Shown one piece after another: positions 1 through 6,926 of a stretch of 14,086 bases of DNA. Source of the stretch: an uncultured Olsenella sp. (GTDB taxonomy: Bacteria > Actinomycetota > Coriobacteriia > Coriobacteriales > Atopobiaceae). The notes beneath the pieces were generated by a model. It saw only the letters and a program-made list of their open reading frames with translations, ran no database searches and was not told the origin of the DNA. The first letter of the stretch is position 1. Every line of letters starts with the position of its first letter. The stretch lies in NCBI GenBank assembly GCA_937900605.1, contig CALCDK010000107.1, positions 1 to 14,086 of the forward strand, read 5' to 3'. The position numbers and the translations under genes were made by a program.

Positions 1-517
1 CGATGGCGACGTCAGGGGTGATGTTGAAGTCGGCCAGCGGGTACTTGATGCCCTTGTCGTAGTCCGTGATGACGGAGAAGGCAGTGACCTCGGTCGCGGT
101 GCCGGAGGTGGAGGCGATGGCGCAGAAGTGGGCCTTCTGGCGCAGCTCCGGGAAGGAGAACGGGACGACGGCCTCCTCGAAGGTCTCCTCGGGGTACTCG
201 TAGAAGAGCCACATGGCCTTGGCCGCGTCGATGGGCGAGCCGCCGCCGATGGCGACGATCCAGTCGGGCTGGAACTCGGCCATGGCCTCGGCGCCGCGCT
301 TGACGGTCTCGACGGACGGGTCGGACTCGACGCCCTCGAACAGCTTGACCTCGAAGCCGGCCTCCTTGAGGTCGTTCTCGACGTCCTGCAGGAAGCCGCC
401 ACGGCGCATGGAACCGCCGCCGGTGACGATCATGGCCTTGGAGCCCTTGAGGTTCTTGACCTCGTGACGGGCGCCCTCGCCGAAGTAGAGATCGCGCGGG
501 TTGGTGAAACGTCCCAT
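1..517 (-). CDS. Iron-containing alcohol dehydrogenase, butanol-dehydrogenase type (partial, 3' end outside window)
   Basis: The N-terminal 172 residues of a group III iron-dependent alcohol dehydrogenase, which interconverts aldehydes and alcohols with NAD(P)H, usually in fermentation. The ATG at 517 follows GGAGGA (521-526). Visible motifs are GGGSMRRGG (33-41), GGGSPIDAAKA (91-101), which binds the nucleotide, and STSGTATEVTAFSVITDY (136-153), all typical of the clostridial NADPH-dependent butanol dehydrogenase subgroup (about 390 residues). The metal-binding Asp/His residues of this family lie further on, beyond the window edge, so catalytic completeness cannot be judged. The gene diverges from the TPR-like pair at 782 and has a roughly 110-nt leader with several hairpins. 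The truncation is due to the window boundary, not a mutation. The family call is confident; the exact substrate is not known. Confidence 0.93.
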   Translation of the reverse strand, partial: MGRFTNPRDLYFGEGARHEVKNLKGSKAMIVTGGGSMRRGGFLQDVENDLKEAGFEVKLFEGVESDPSVETVKRGAEAMAEFQPDWIVAIGGGSPIDAAKAMWLFYEYPEETFEEAVVPFSFPELRQKAHFCAIASTSGTATEVTAFSVITDYDKGIKYPLADFNITPDVAI

Positions 518-535
518 AACTCCTCCGATTCCTTG

Positions 536-621
536 CCGCCGCTCGCGCGGCGGGACGTGGCGGGCGGTGCCCGCCAGCTGACAAACGAGAGGTGCATCGG
601 CCGTCCGGGGAACTCCCCCGG
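536..621 (-). promoter_or_regulatory. Hairpin-rich leader of the alcohol dehydrogenase gene
   Basis: Three perfect short inverted repeats lie between the likely promoter and the start codon: 605-610 with 616-621 (CCGGGG/CCCCGG), 558-565 with 569-576 (8-bp arms, 3-nt loop), and 536-542 with 547-553 (CCGCCGC/GCGGCGG, 4-nt loop). The last lies just upstream of the ribosome binding site at 521-526. They could form an attenuator or stabilise the mRNA. In DNA this GC-rich, hairpins of this size also arise by chance. No Rex-like operator (TTGTGA-N-TCACAA) was seen. Confidence 0.35.
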
Positions 622-634
622 CTCAGTCGGCGCA

Positions 635-643
635 AGCATAGCA
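635..643 (-). promoter_or_regulatory. Likely extended -10 promoter of the alcohol dehydrogenase gene
   Basis: On the minus strand the sequence reads TGC-TATGCT (643 to 635), an extended -10 element. No convincing -35 box is present; the best is TTCGGC-like about 17 bp upstream. Transcription would start near 628, about 110 nt before the ATG. Confidence 0.45.
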
Positions 644-700
644 GAACGGGCGTCCGCCGAACCCACTATTTCGCCGAGCGTCCGCTCGCGTCCGTCAGCG

Positions 701-746
701 GCGCGGCGGGGGCCGCCGGGGGCCGCCGGGGCCCGGGCGGCGCCCC
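701..746. repeat. GC-only low-complexity stretch with a duplicated 10-mer
   Basis: GGGGGCCGCC occurs twice in direct succession here, followed by GGGCCCGGGCGGCGCCCC. The stretch lies in the divergent intergenic region just upstream of the TPR-like gene pair. It can fold strongly on either strand, and no gene is visible in it. Confidence 0.5.
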
Positions 747-781
747 GTCGGCTACGATAGGCACCCGACGAGAGGAGAGAC

Positions 782-1825
782 ATGGCTTTCGACGCAAAGC
801 GAGAGGACTACCTGCGCCTCTGCCTGAGGTTCACGAGGGAGCTGGGCTCCGGCGAGGCCACCCGCATGGCCGACGAGCTCGCCGGCTTCGGCCGGCGCTT
901 CGCCAACGACCGCGACTCGCTCCCTCAGACGGACGCCGACCGCGCGTTCCACCTGGTGGCCGAGGCGACCGACCTCATCGACTACCAGCTCCCGTTCACC
1001 CCCGACGACGCCCAGGCCCAGGCGCTCATGCAGCGCGCCCGCAACCTGCTCGACGAGGCCCTGTCCCTGGACCCGCAGTGCCACGATGCGGCCAGGATGC
1101 GCCAGTCGGGCCTCAGCGCCAGCGTGACCGACCGCCTGGAGTGGCTGCTCTCCCACGAGGGTGAGGTCCGCGAGTCCTGCGAGCGCCAGGTGGGCGTCAT
1201 CGACGACGCCATCGAGGGCGAGCGCGGCGTCATGGCCCGCAACCTCGCCATGCGCCCGCTGTGGCGCTGGATGGCCTCCGAGGCCGCCGACGCGCTGGTC
1301 TGCGGCCGCAACCGCCAGTGCCTGGACATCTGCCGCCGGCTGCTGGAATCCGACCCGGACGACAACGCGGGCGCGCGCCTCACGGCCACCTACGCCCTCG
1401 CCAAGCTGGAGGACGAGGAGGGCATCGACCGGCTGCGGGCGGCATGGCCGCGCCTCTCGCCGCACCGCGGGCCCGAGGACCCGTGGTCGCGACTGGCCGA
1501 CATCTCCGGCGCGTACAAGGCCCGCCGCATGCAGGAGGCCGAGATGCTGCTGGACGCGCTGCTGCGCGACGTCCCGCACGCCGCCGCGGTGCTCACGCGC
1601 CAGGCTGACCTGCCCGACGGCGAGTTCTCGCGCGTCATCCTGGTGCCGGACAGCGAGGACGAGCTCACCATCGCCACCAGCGAGGCCATCGTGCTGCTGC
1701 AGGAGGGCGCCGAGCCCACCGGCCGGGGTGCGCTGGGCGCCTGGGTGGCGGCCCACGTGGCGAGAAGGGCACCGCAGGAGGCCGCCGCGGCAGCGGCCGA
1801 GCAGAAGGGAGACAACGCGCGATGA
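782..1825 (+). CDS. TPR-like hypothetical protein, first of a paralogous pair
   Basis: A soluble 347-residue protein with no signal peptide or membrane segment, predicted to be almost all helical. I do not recognise a named family. The ATG at 782 follows GAGGAG (772-777). Helix pairs resembling tetratricopeptide repeats are visible: RNLLDEALSLDPQ (87-99), the 159-191 segment ending RRLLESDPDD, and 235-264 ending LLDALLRDVP. The block TATYALAKLEDEEG (201-214) matches TATLALARLEDEEG in the next gene at nearly the same residue number, so the two are paralogs from a tandem duplication. The C-terminus (331-341) is Ala/Gln-rich. The stop overlaps the next start as ATGA, so the pair is probably co-transcribed and translationally coupled. 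A scaffold or protein-binding role is plausible from the repeats, but this is inference. Confidence 0.82.
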   Translation: MAFDAKREDYLRLCLRFTRELGSGEATRMADELAGFGRRFANDRDSLPQTDADRAFHLVAEATDLIDYQLPFTPDDAQAQALMQRARNLLDEALSLDPQCHDAARMRQSGLSASVTDRLEWLLSHEGEVRESCERQVGVIDDAIEGERGVMARNLAMRPLWRWMASEAADALVCGRNRQCLDICRRLLESDPDDNAGARLTATYALAKLEDEEGIDRLRAAWPRLSPHRGPEDPWSRLADISGAYKARRMQEAEMLLDALLRDVPHAAAVLTRQADLPDGEFSRVILVPDSEDELTIATSEAIVLLQEGAEPTGRGALGAWVAAHVARRAPQEAAAAAAEQKGDNAR

Positions 1826-2895
1826 GGGCGTGGGACGAGCTGATCGAGCGCTGCGCGTGGAAGCGCAGGAGGAAGCTGGGCGGGCTCTCGGACGAGGCCT
1901 ACGAGGAGCTGCTGCTGGCGGTGCACAGGGACCCCGCGTCCTTCGTCGACGACGAGCCCGAGGCCGCGCTGCTCAGGCTGGCGCGCGCCCTCGATGCGTA
2001 CCAGTCCAAGCTGGGCGACGACGACCTTCTCGACGACCGCGCGTACGAGCGCGCACGCGCCCGCAGGCTCTCGGCGCTGGCCGCAGAGTGCCGCGCCGCG
2101 CTGGAGCTCGACCCGGAGTGCCTCGACGCCCTCGTGGTGATGCTCATGGCCAGCGAGCCCAACCCGGACGCCGTCCTCGACCAGCTCGAGGCCGCCGAGC
2201 TGCGCGACTGGGGCACGCCCGCGCTGGACCCCGTCCGCATGGAGGTCGCCCGCTCGCGGCCCGACCACGGCTGGGACTGCGTCTTCGCGCGCCCGCGCCT
2301 GCGCCTGCTGGCGGCGCTGTCGCGCACGTGCCTTGAGACCGCGCGCTTCCGCAAGGCCCTCGACTACGCCGGGCAGGCCATGGCCTGGGACCCCGAGGAC
2401 CACGTCGAGGCCCGCCACACCGCCACGCTGGCCCTGGCTCGCCTGGAGGACGAGGAGGGCTTCAACGCCCTGGACGCCCGCTTCGCCCAGGAGGCCACGC
2501 CGTGGACCCACCTCGGTCGCGCGCTGCTGCTGGCCAAGCTGGGCCGCACCACGGCGGCGAGAAGGGCCCTGCGCGGGTACGACTCGCTGTGCCAGGGCGG
2601 CGCCTACGCGCTGCTGCGCCCCACCTTCGTCGAGCGCTACCTGCCCGACCGCCCCGACGGCGACCCCTGCGGCTTCACGCGCTGCCTGTGCTGCGTGCAC
2701 GAGGCCGAGCCCGTCATCGCCGACGTCCCCGACTTCGTCCACTGGTGCGAGGGGCAGGAGTGGTTCGTGGAGTCCGCCCACCGCTGGGGCGACGCCCAGG
2801 GCGGCGCGCCGTTGGCCGACGGCACACGACACCGCGGGCCCCTCTTCAGTTCGATGGTGCCCCCAACGGGATTCGAACCCGTGTCGTCGCCTTGA
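1822..2895 (+). CDS. TPR-like hypothetical protein, second of a paralogous pair; 3' end overlaps tRNA-Glu
   Basis: A soluble 357-residue protein of unknown function. The ATG at 1822 overlaps the previous gene's TGA (ATGA) and follows AAGGGAG at 1805-1811. TPR-like segments are CRAALELDPECLDAL (90-104), 161-191 ending GQAMAWDP, and 226-253. LEDEEG (208-213) aligns with the upstream paralog (209-214). A C-terminal extension absent from the paralog has a Cys cluster, CGFTRCLCCVH (283-293), plus Cys309, which may bind a metal. The frame runs on into the antisense strand of tRNA-Glu: from residue 345 the protein is the complement of the tRNA acceptor and T arm (PPTGFEPV). The last 13 residues therefore cannot vary independently of the tRNA and may be a recent read-through tail after loss of an earlier stop. 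Confidence 0.8.
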   Translation: MRAWDELIERCAWKRRRKLGGLSDEAYEELLLAVHRDPASFVDDEPEAALLRLARALDAYQSKLGDDDLLDDRAYERARARRLSALAAECRAALELDPECLDALVVMLMASEPNPDAVLDQLEAAELRDWGTPALDPVRMEVARSRPDHGWDCVFARPRLRLLAALSRTCLETARFRKALDYAGQAMAWDPEDHVEARHTATLALARLEDEEGFNALDARFAQEATPWTHLGRALLLAKLGRTTAARRALRGYDSLCQGGAYALLRPTFVERYLPDRPDGDPCGFTRCLCCVHEAEPVIADVPDFVHWCEGQEWFVESAHRWGDAQGGAPLADGTRHRGPLFSSMVPPTGFEPVSSP

Positions 2896-2930
2896 AAGGG
2901 CGATGTCCTAGGCCTCTAGACGATGGGGAC
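2855..2930 (-). tRNA. tRNA-Glu (UUC), CCA encoded
   Basis: The minus strand from 2930 folds as a complete cloverleaf of 76 nt. The acceptor arm GTCCCCA pairs with TGGGGGC (one G-U pair), the anticodon loop CTTTCAA carries TTC, and the T arm has GGGTTCGAATCCC. The discriminator A is followed by encoded CCA (2855-2857). It lies downstream of res on the same strand but has its own promoter-like element, and it overlaps the end of the convergent TPR-like gene by 41 bp. Confidence 0.96.
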
Positions 2931-2939
2931 GCTCGGTCG

Positions 2940-2948
2940 AGTATATCA
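2940..2948 (-). promoter_or_regulatory. Extended -10 promoter of tRNA-Glu
   Basis: The minus strand reads TGA-TATACT (2948 to 2940), close to a consensus extended -10. Transcription would start near 2933, giving a very short leader before the mature 5' end at 2930. No clear -35 is seen. The rest of 2931-3013 holds only short hairpins (such as GCCGC/GCGGC around 2958-2975) that might end the res transcript. Confidence 0.55.
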
Positions 2949-3013
2949 GACGCGGATTGCCGCACGTCGGCGGCACGCCAGGGGCACAGGACGTCCCCGT
3001 CCGGCAGGCTGCG

Positions 3014-6000
3014 CTACTCCCTCACCAGCTTGAGGAGCTCGTCGAAGGAGTCCACGAAGTCGTAGGACACCTCGCCGTGGCCCAGCTGGCGGAACATGGT
3101 GCGCACGCACTCGATCTTGCTGCGCTCGACGCCCTTGAGGCCAAGGGTGCGCATCGTGCCCTTGGTCTCGGCGACGAAGTACACGTGCTTCACGGTGCCC
3201 TCGTTGAAGGCGATGGCCCAGTCGGGCGCGTAGTTGCCCACCGGCGTGGGGATGGCGAAGTCGCGGGGCAGGCGGGCGTAGACGCACACCTCGTCCGAGA
3301 CGTCCATGTCCTCGCAGAAGCGGCGCTCCACGTCGGAGTCGCACCTCACCCAGTTCTGGATGCACTTCCTGGCGGCGACCACCCCGTCGAGGGACTCGGG
3401 CATGTCCTCGATGAAGATCTGGCTGTCGTAGGTCTCGTCCAGGCGGTTGTAGACGATGTGGTCCACCACCATGGCGGACTTGGCGTCGACGATGAGCGCA
3501 CCCACCTGCGCGATGAACTCCTCGGGGTTGGAGCGGAACTGCGCGAAGCGGTCGGGCCGGATGGCCGAGAGGATCCTCGCCGCTGTCCTGCGCGTGATCG
3601 CCGCGGCCTGGGCGACCTCGCCCAGCAGGTCGTAGCGCACGCCCACCGTGCCCGGGGCGCTCACGTCCATGGTGCGCGACTCCTCGGTGCGGAACTGGTC
3701 GCGGCTCTCCAGGGACTCGACGGTCGCCCTCTCTCGCTGCGCGCCGCGCACCAGCCGGTACTGCAGCGGCGTGACTCGCAGCCCGTCGTCGATGGCCCGG
3801 ACCGCCTTGCCCACCAGCTCGTCGGAGTCGAACTCCACCGTGTATGCGTGCCTGTGGTTGATGAGGCTCCAGAGCCTCTTGAACTCTGCCTTCTTGGCAT
3901 TGTCGTTGAGGTCGTTGCGGACCACCTTGGTCCCGTGGCCGTCGGAGATGACGCCGTCGAGGGCGTGCGGGTCCTCCACGCTCCTGACCAGCGCCTCGAT
4001 CTGGGGCACGAAGTCGGCCAGGTTCTCGGGCAGCTCGGCCTCGTCCACGCGGGACAGGCCCTCGTCGCGGAAGCGCTGGGTGGGCAGTCCGTCCCTGTCG
4101 ATGAGGCGGCCGGCGATGAGCTGGTACATGATGTCGGAGGCGTCCTCGTCGGTGAGGCGCTGCTCCAGGCCCGCCTGGTTCCTGATGGTGACGCCGGCGA
4201 AGAGCGCGGCCTCGACCCTCTTGGGGCGTCGGCGCAGCTCGTGGCGCATGCCGGACTGCAGCGAGCGGGCATAGCTGCCGTAGCCCTCGGACGCGATGAC
4301 CGTGAGCAGGTTCACGCGGTGCACCCCGTCCTTCCCCAGCAGCGCCGCGTCCTGGCGCACGCCCAGCTGGTCGACGGCCAGGCGCAGGCCGCGGCCCACC
4401 TCCTGTCGCTTGGCGATGTCGGAGTCGCCCGCGGGCTTGAGGGTGCAGATCTGAAAGATGTTGGGGTTGTCCCAGCCCTCGCGCAGCGCAGAGTGCGAGA
4501 AGACGAAGCGACACGGCTCGTCGAACGAGAGCAGGCGCTCCTTGTTCTTGAGGATGAGGTCATAGGCGCTCTGGTCGTCGGCGTCCTCCCTGCCGCGGCG
4601 CACCCTGGGGTCCACCGAGCGCCCCTTCCTGTCCACCGAGAAGTACCCCTTGTGGACGTCGTGCGCGTCGAAGCTGCGCAGGTAGGCCAGGTACCGGGAG
4701 TCGTAGGCGTCGTCCAGCGTGGGCTCGGCGCAGCGGGCCTCGACGGCGGCGCGGTACTCCTCCTCGAAGATGCGCCCGTACTCGCCCGGGCCCTCGTTTC
4801 CGTCCTCGTCGTAGACGCGGTACTTGGCCACCTCGTCCACGAAGAACAGGGAGAGGCACTTGATGCCACGGCGGAACAGCGCCTCCTCCTTCTGGAGGTG
4901 CGACGCAATCGTCTCGCGGATCTGGATGCGGCGCAGGTCCTCCTCGGTGGAGTCGTTGACCACCTGACCACAGTGGATGCGCTCGTGGCTCATGAGCTCG
5001 ACGTATCCGGCCTGGCCGTCGGTCCCGGGGACGATGCGCAGGATGCGGAAGCCCTCGCGATAGGCCTCGAGCTCGCCGGACGCCTGGTAGACGTCATCGC
5101 CCTCGTCGAAGGTGCGGGTGACCTTGGACACCGTGCCCCCGGCGCGCCTGGCCTTGATCTCCATCACCGCACGGGGCGGCCTGCTGGGGCTCACCTTGAT
5201 CTCCTGCAGGTAGAGGTAGCCGTCCGTGCCGCGCATGCCGCACAGCTCGATGCCCTTGACCTCGATGCGCTTGACCAGGCGCTCGTTGTAGGCGTCCAGG
5301 GGGTCCAGCGAGTAGACCTTGTTGTGCTCCTCCTTGTGCGTGGCGGAGTAGTTCAGCGAGAAGAGCGGGTTGAACTGCCTCATGGACTTGCGCGTGGCAC
5401 CGGACTTGGCCCCCATCTTCTGCGGCTCGTCGATGATGAGGATGGGATTGGTCTTGGCCAGCACGTCGATGGGGCGCCTCGAGCCGAACTCGTCGCGCTC
5501 CGAGAACATGATGCGCGCCGTCTTGTCGCCGCCGCGGCCGTCCTTGTTCTTGGACTCGTCGAAGGCGTTGAACGCCTGCATGTTGATGACCATGACCGAG
5601 ATGTCCGCACGCGAGGCGAACGAGTCGATCTCGCTCAGGCGGCTCGAGTCGTACACGAACGACCAGACGCGCTTGCCGTACTGCTCGTAGAAGTGCCTGG
5701 CCGTGATCTCCAGCGACTTGGCCACGCCCTCGCGGATGGCCACACTGGGCACCACGACGATGAACTTGGACCAGCCGTAGCGGGCGTTGAGCTCGAACAT
5801 GGTCTTGGTGTAGACGTAGGTCTTGCCGGTGCCCGTCTCCATCTCGACGTCCAGCTCCACCGCGCCCAGGGCATGGCAGAGCCCCCTGACGTCGCTCACC
5901 ACACCGTTCTTGCGCTGCACGGACTCCACGTTGGCGAGCAGCTCCTCCGACGAGAGGCGCAGCGGCGCGTTGCGGTAGCCCGTGCCGTCGTCCACCACGA

Positions 6001-6175
6001 CGCCGTCCGAGCCACCGAGAAGCCCCAGGCCCCGCTGGCCCCGGGCGTCAACGCGCTCCGGGCGCAGGCCGCGCAGGTAGGACTGCGCGTCGACCTTGGG
6101 CTGGCCGTCGAAGACGCTGGCCACGGCATCGGCCGCGCGCGTCTGGTAGTCCAGCACCTTGAACTTGAATTCCAT
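3014..6175 (-). CDS. res: Type III restriction enzyme Res subunit (helicase-nuclease)
   Basis: The restriction subunit of a type III system, which with Mod forms an ATP-dependent complex that moves on DNA and cuts beside unmethylated sites. It has 1053 residues from the ATG at 6175, slightly longer than typical. Superfamily 2 helicase motifs are in order: Walker A METGTGKT (112-119), VVVPSVAIREGV, Walker B IIDEPQKM (247-254), SATH (277-280), SHSALREGWDNPN (560-572) and QEVGRGLRL (591-599). The C-terminal nuclease is intact: PDW (Asp985) then ETK (Glu1003, Lys1005), the PD-ExK pattern. In-frame TTG/GTG codons at 6181-6187 could add four residues, but MEFKFKVLDYQ matches the usual Res N-terminus. 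No strong SD precedes it. Unusually, it is separated from mod by an opposite-strand toxin-antitoxin pair and so needs its own promoter. Confidence 0.96.
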   Translation of the reverse strand: MEFKFKVLDYQTRAADAVASVFDGQPKVDAQSYLRGLRPERVDARGQRGLGLLGGSDGVVVDDGTGYRNAPLRLSSEELLANVESVQRKNGVVSDVRGLCHALGAVELDVEMETGTGKTYVYTKTMFELNARYGWSKFIVVVPSVAIREGVAKSLEITARHFYEQYGKRVWSFVYDSSRLSEIDSFASRADISVMVINMQAFNAFDESKNKDGRGGDKTARIMFSERDEFGSRRPIDVLAKTNPILIIDEPQKMGAKSGATRKSMRQFNPLFSLNYSATHKEEHNKVYSLDPLDAYNERLVKRIEVKGIELCGMRGTDGYLYLQEIKVSPSRPPRAVMEIKARRAGGTVSKVTRTFDEGDDVYQASGELEAYREGFRILRIVPGTDGQAGYVELMSHERIHCGQVVNDSTEEDLRRIQIRETIASHLQKEEALFRRGIKCLSLFFVDEVAKYRVYDEDGNEGPGEYGRIFEEEYRAAVEARCAEPTLDDAYDSRYLAYLRSFDAHDVHKGYFSVDRKGRSVDPRVRRGREDADDQSAYDLILKNKERLLSFDEPCRFVFSHSALREGWDNPNIFQICTLKPAGDSDIAKRQEVGRGLRLAVDQLGVRQDAALLGKDGVHRVNLLTVIASEGYGSYARSLQSGMRHELRRRPKRVEAALFAGVTIRNQAGLEQRLTDEDASDIMYQLIAGRLIDRDGLPTQRFRDEGLSRVDEAELPENLADFVPQIEALVRSVEDPHALDGVISDGHGTKVVRNDLNDNAKKAEFKRLWSLINHRHAYTVEFDSDELVGKAVRAIDDGLRVTPLQYRLVRGAQRERATVESLESRDQFRTEESRTMDVSAPGTVGVRYDLLGEVAQAAAITRRTAARILSAIRPDRFAQFRSNPEEFIAQVGALIVDAKSAMVVDHIVYNRLDETYDSQIFIEDMPESLDGVVAARKCIQNWVRCDSDVERRFCEDMDVSDEVCVYARLPRDFAIPTPVGNYAPDWAIAFNEGTVKHVYFVAETKGTMRTLGLKGVERSKIECVRTMFRQLGHGEVSYDFVDSFDELLKLVRE

Positions 6176-6194
6176 AGTCAACACCAATCTGTGC

Positions 6195-6227
6195 GATAGT
6201 GTGGGTATAACATGGGATAACTATCCC
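6195..6227. promoter_or_regulatory. Divergent promoter/operator region shared by res and the antitoxin-toxin operon
   Basis: The 69 bp between the two start codons hold overlapping -10-like boxes: TATAAC at 6206-6211 for the plus strand and TGT-TATACC (6212 to 6204) for the minus strand. A perfect inverted repeat, GGGATA-AC-TATCCC (6214-6227), lies beside them, and GATAGT (6195-6200) is the complement of ACTATC (6220-6225). Phd/YefM antitoxins usually bind palindromes over their own promoter, so this is the likely autoregulatory operator. Clear -35 boxes are not visible. Confidence 0.5.
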
Positions 6228-6233
6228 TTTATC

Positions 6234-6240
6234 AGGAGGT
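6234..6240 (+). promoter_or_regulatory. Strong ribosome binding site of the antitoxin
   Basis: AGGAGGT ends 4 nt before the ATG at 6245, a near-perfect Shine-Dalgarno that fixes the antitoxin start. It is far stronger than anything before the overlapping toxin start, as expected when antitoxin must be made in excess. Confidence 0.75.
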
Positions 6241-6244
6241 TTCC

Positions 6245-6547
6245 ATGATCATCGCACCCATTAAGGAGCTTAAGGACGGAGCCGCGATCTCCGCGAAGTG
6301 CCACGAGGCACAGGAGCCCATCTTCATCACGAAGAACGGCTACGACGACATGGTCATCATGAGCACCGAGGTCTTCAATCGCTACGAGGGCCTCATGCGT
6401 CGCCTTGGCGAGCGGGAGTCCGAGCGCCAGAGGGAGCGCGACGAGATTGTCCGCGATTTCCGGCAGAGCATGGCGGAGTACCAAGAGGGGGACACCATCG
6501 ACGCCACCGAGGCCGTGTCCGAGCTGAGGAACCGCTATGGCATATAG
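6245..6547 (+). CDS. Phd/YefM family antitoxin
   Basis: A 100-residue antitoxin that should neutralise the adjacent toxin and repress the shared promoter. The N-terminal half has the Phd/YefM pattern: IAPIKELKDGAAISAKCHEA, then PIFITKNGYDDMVIMSTEVFNRYE (about 25-48), matching the usual 'pv.ItknGy.d.VlmS.e.ye' core. The C-terminal half is highly charged (GERESERQRERDEI, about 55-68), probably a disordered helix that wraps the toxin. Its last 11 nt overlap the toxin start, so the two are translationally coupled. Base composition is visibly less GC-rich than the flanking housekeeping genes, which suggests transfer. The family is confident; whether the pair is closer to YefM-YoeB or a ParE/RelE-type system is judged from the toxin. 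Confidence 0.9.
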   Translation: MIIAPIKELKDGAAISAKCHEAQEPIFITKNGYDDMVIMSTEVFNRYEGLMRRLGERESERQRERDEIVRDFRQSMAEYQEGDTIDATEAVSELRNRYGI

Positions 6548-6869
6548 CGTCAAGTTCTCTCGCACCGCCCGAGAGCGCCTGGACGAAATTACCCGCTATC
6601 TCACCGAAGAGCTTCATCTCACGTCCTCCGTCGTGTCCATGTACGACGACCTCGAGTCCAAACTGAGCGTGCTGCGCGAATTCCCCCGTGCCTACGCAAT
6701 CGGCGAAGAGGCCTGCGAGGCAACCGGCCACACCGTGCGGAGCGCCCGTGTCCGCTCGTTCCGGCTCCTCTATCACGTCGATGAAGAGAGGGGCGTCGTC
6801 CTCGTCCTCAGCGTTCGCTTCTGCAGCGAAGACCCAACATCCATCGGGAGCCTGAGGCGAGAGCGCTAG
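6537..6869 (+). CDS. RelE/ParE family toxin
   Basis: A 110-residue toxin of the RelE/ParE fold, which either cleaves mRNA on the ribosome (RelE-like) or poisons gyrase (ParE-like). It starts at ATG 6537 inside the antitoxin's end. MAYSVKFSRTARERLDEITRYL (1-22) is the usual opening strand and helix with A.e.L.eI..Yl, and the core RSFRLLYHVDEERGVVLVLSVRF (about 73-95) is the typical 'yRilY.vde....v.il.v.h' ending. Because the exact catalytic residues differ within the family, I cannot choose between mRNA interferase and gyrase inhibitor. It is followed by a hairpin and faces the mod gene end-to-end, 57 bp apart. Confidence 0.88.
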   Translation: MAYSVKFSRTARERLDEITRYLTEELHLTSSVVSMYDDLESKLSVLREFPRAYAIGEEACEATGHTVRSARVRSFRLLYHVDEERGVVLVLSVRFCSEDPTSIGSLRRER

Positions 6870-6879
6870 GCCGATACGA

Positions 6880-6908
6880 GACGGGTGCCATCCTGGACGG
6901 CACCCGTC
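6880..6908. terminator. Hairpin between convergent toxin and mod genes
   Basis: GACGGGTGCC (6880-6889) and GGCACCCGTC (6899-6908) form a perfect 10-bp stem with a 9-nt loop, centred between the toxin stop (6869) and the mod stop (6927). The position fits a bidirectional terminator. Neither side has a T-tract, so it would be a hairpin-only terminator. Confidence 0.6.
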
Positions 6909-6926
6909 CCGCCGACCCGGGGCCAC

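Noticed and set aside
2957..6199. A 1080-codon open frame on the plus strand across res
   Set aside because: It is antisense to res, which has every helicase and nuclease motif. The plus-strand product is low-complexity Val/Leu/Ala/Asp-rich with no family pattern, a usual shadow in high-GC DNA.
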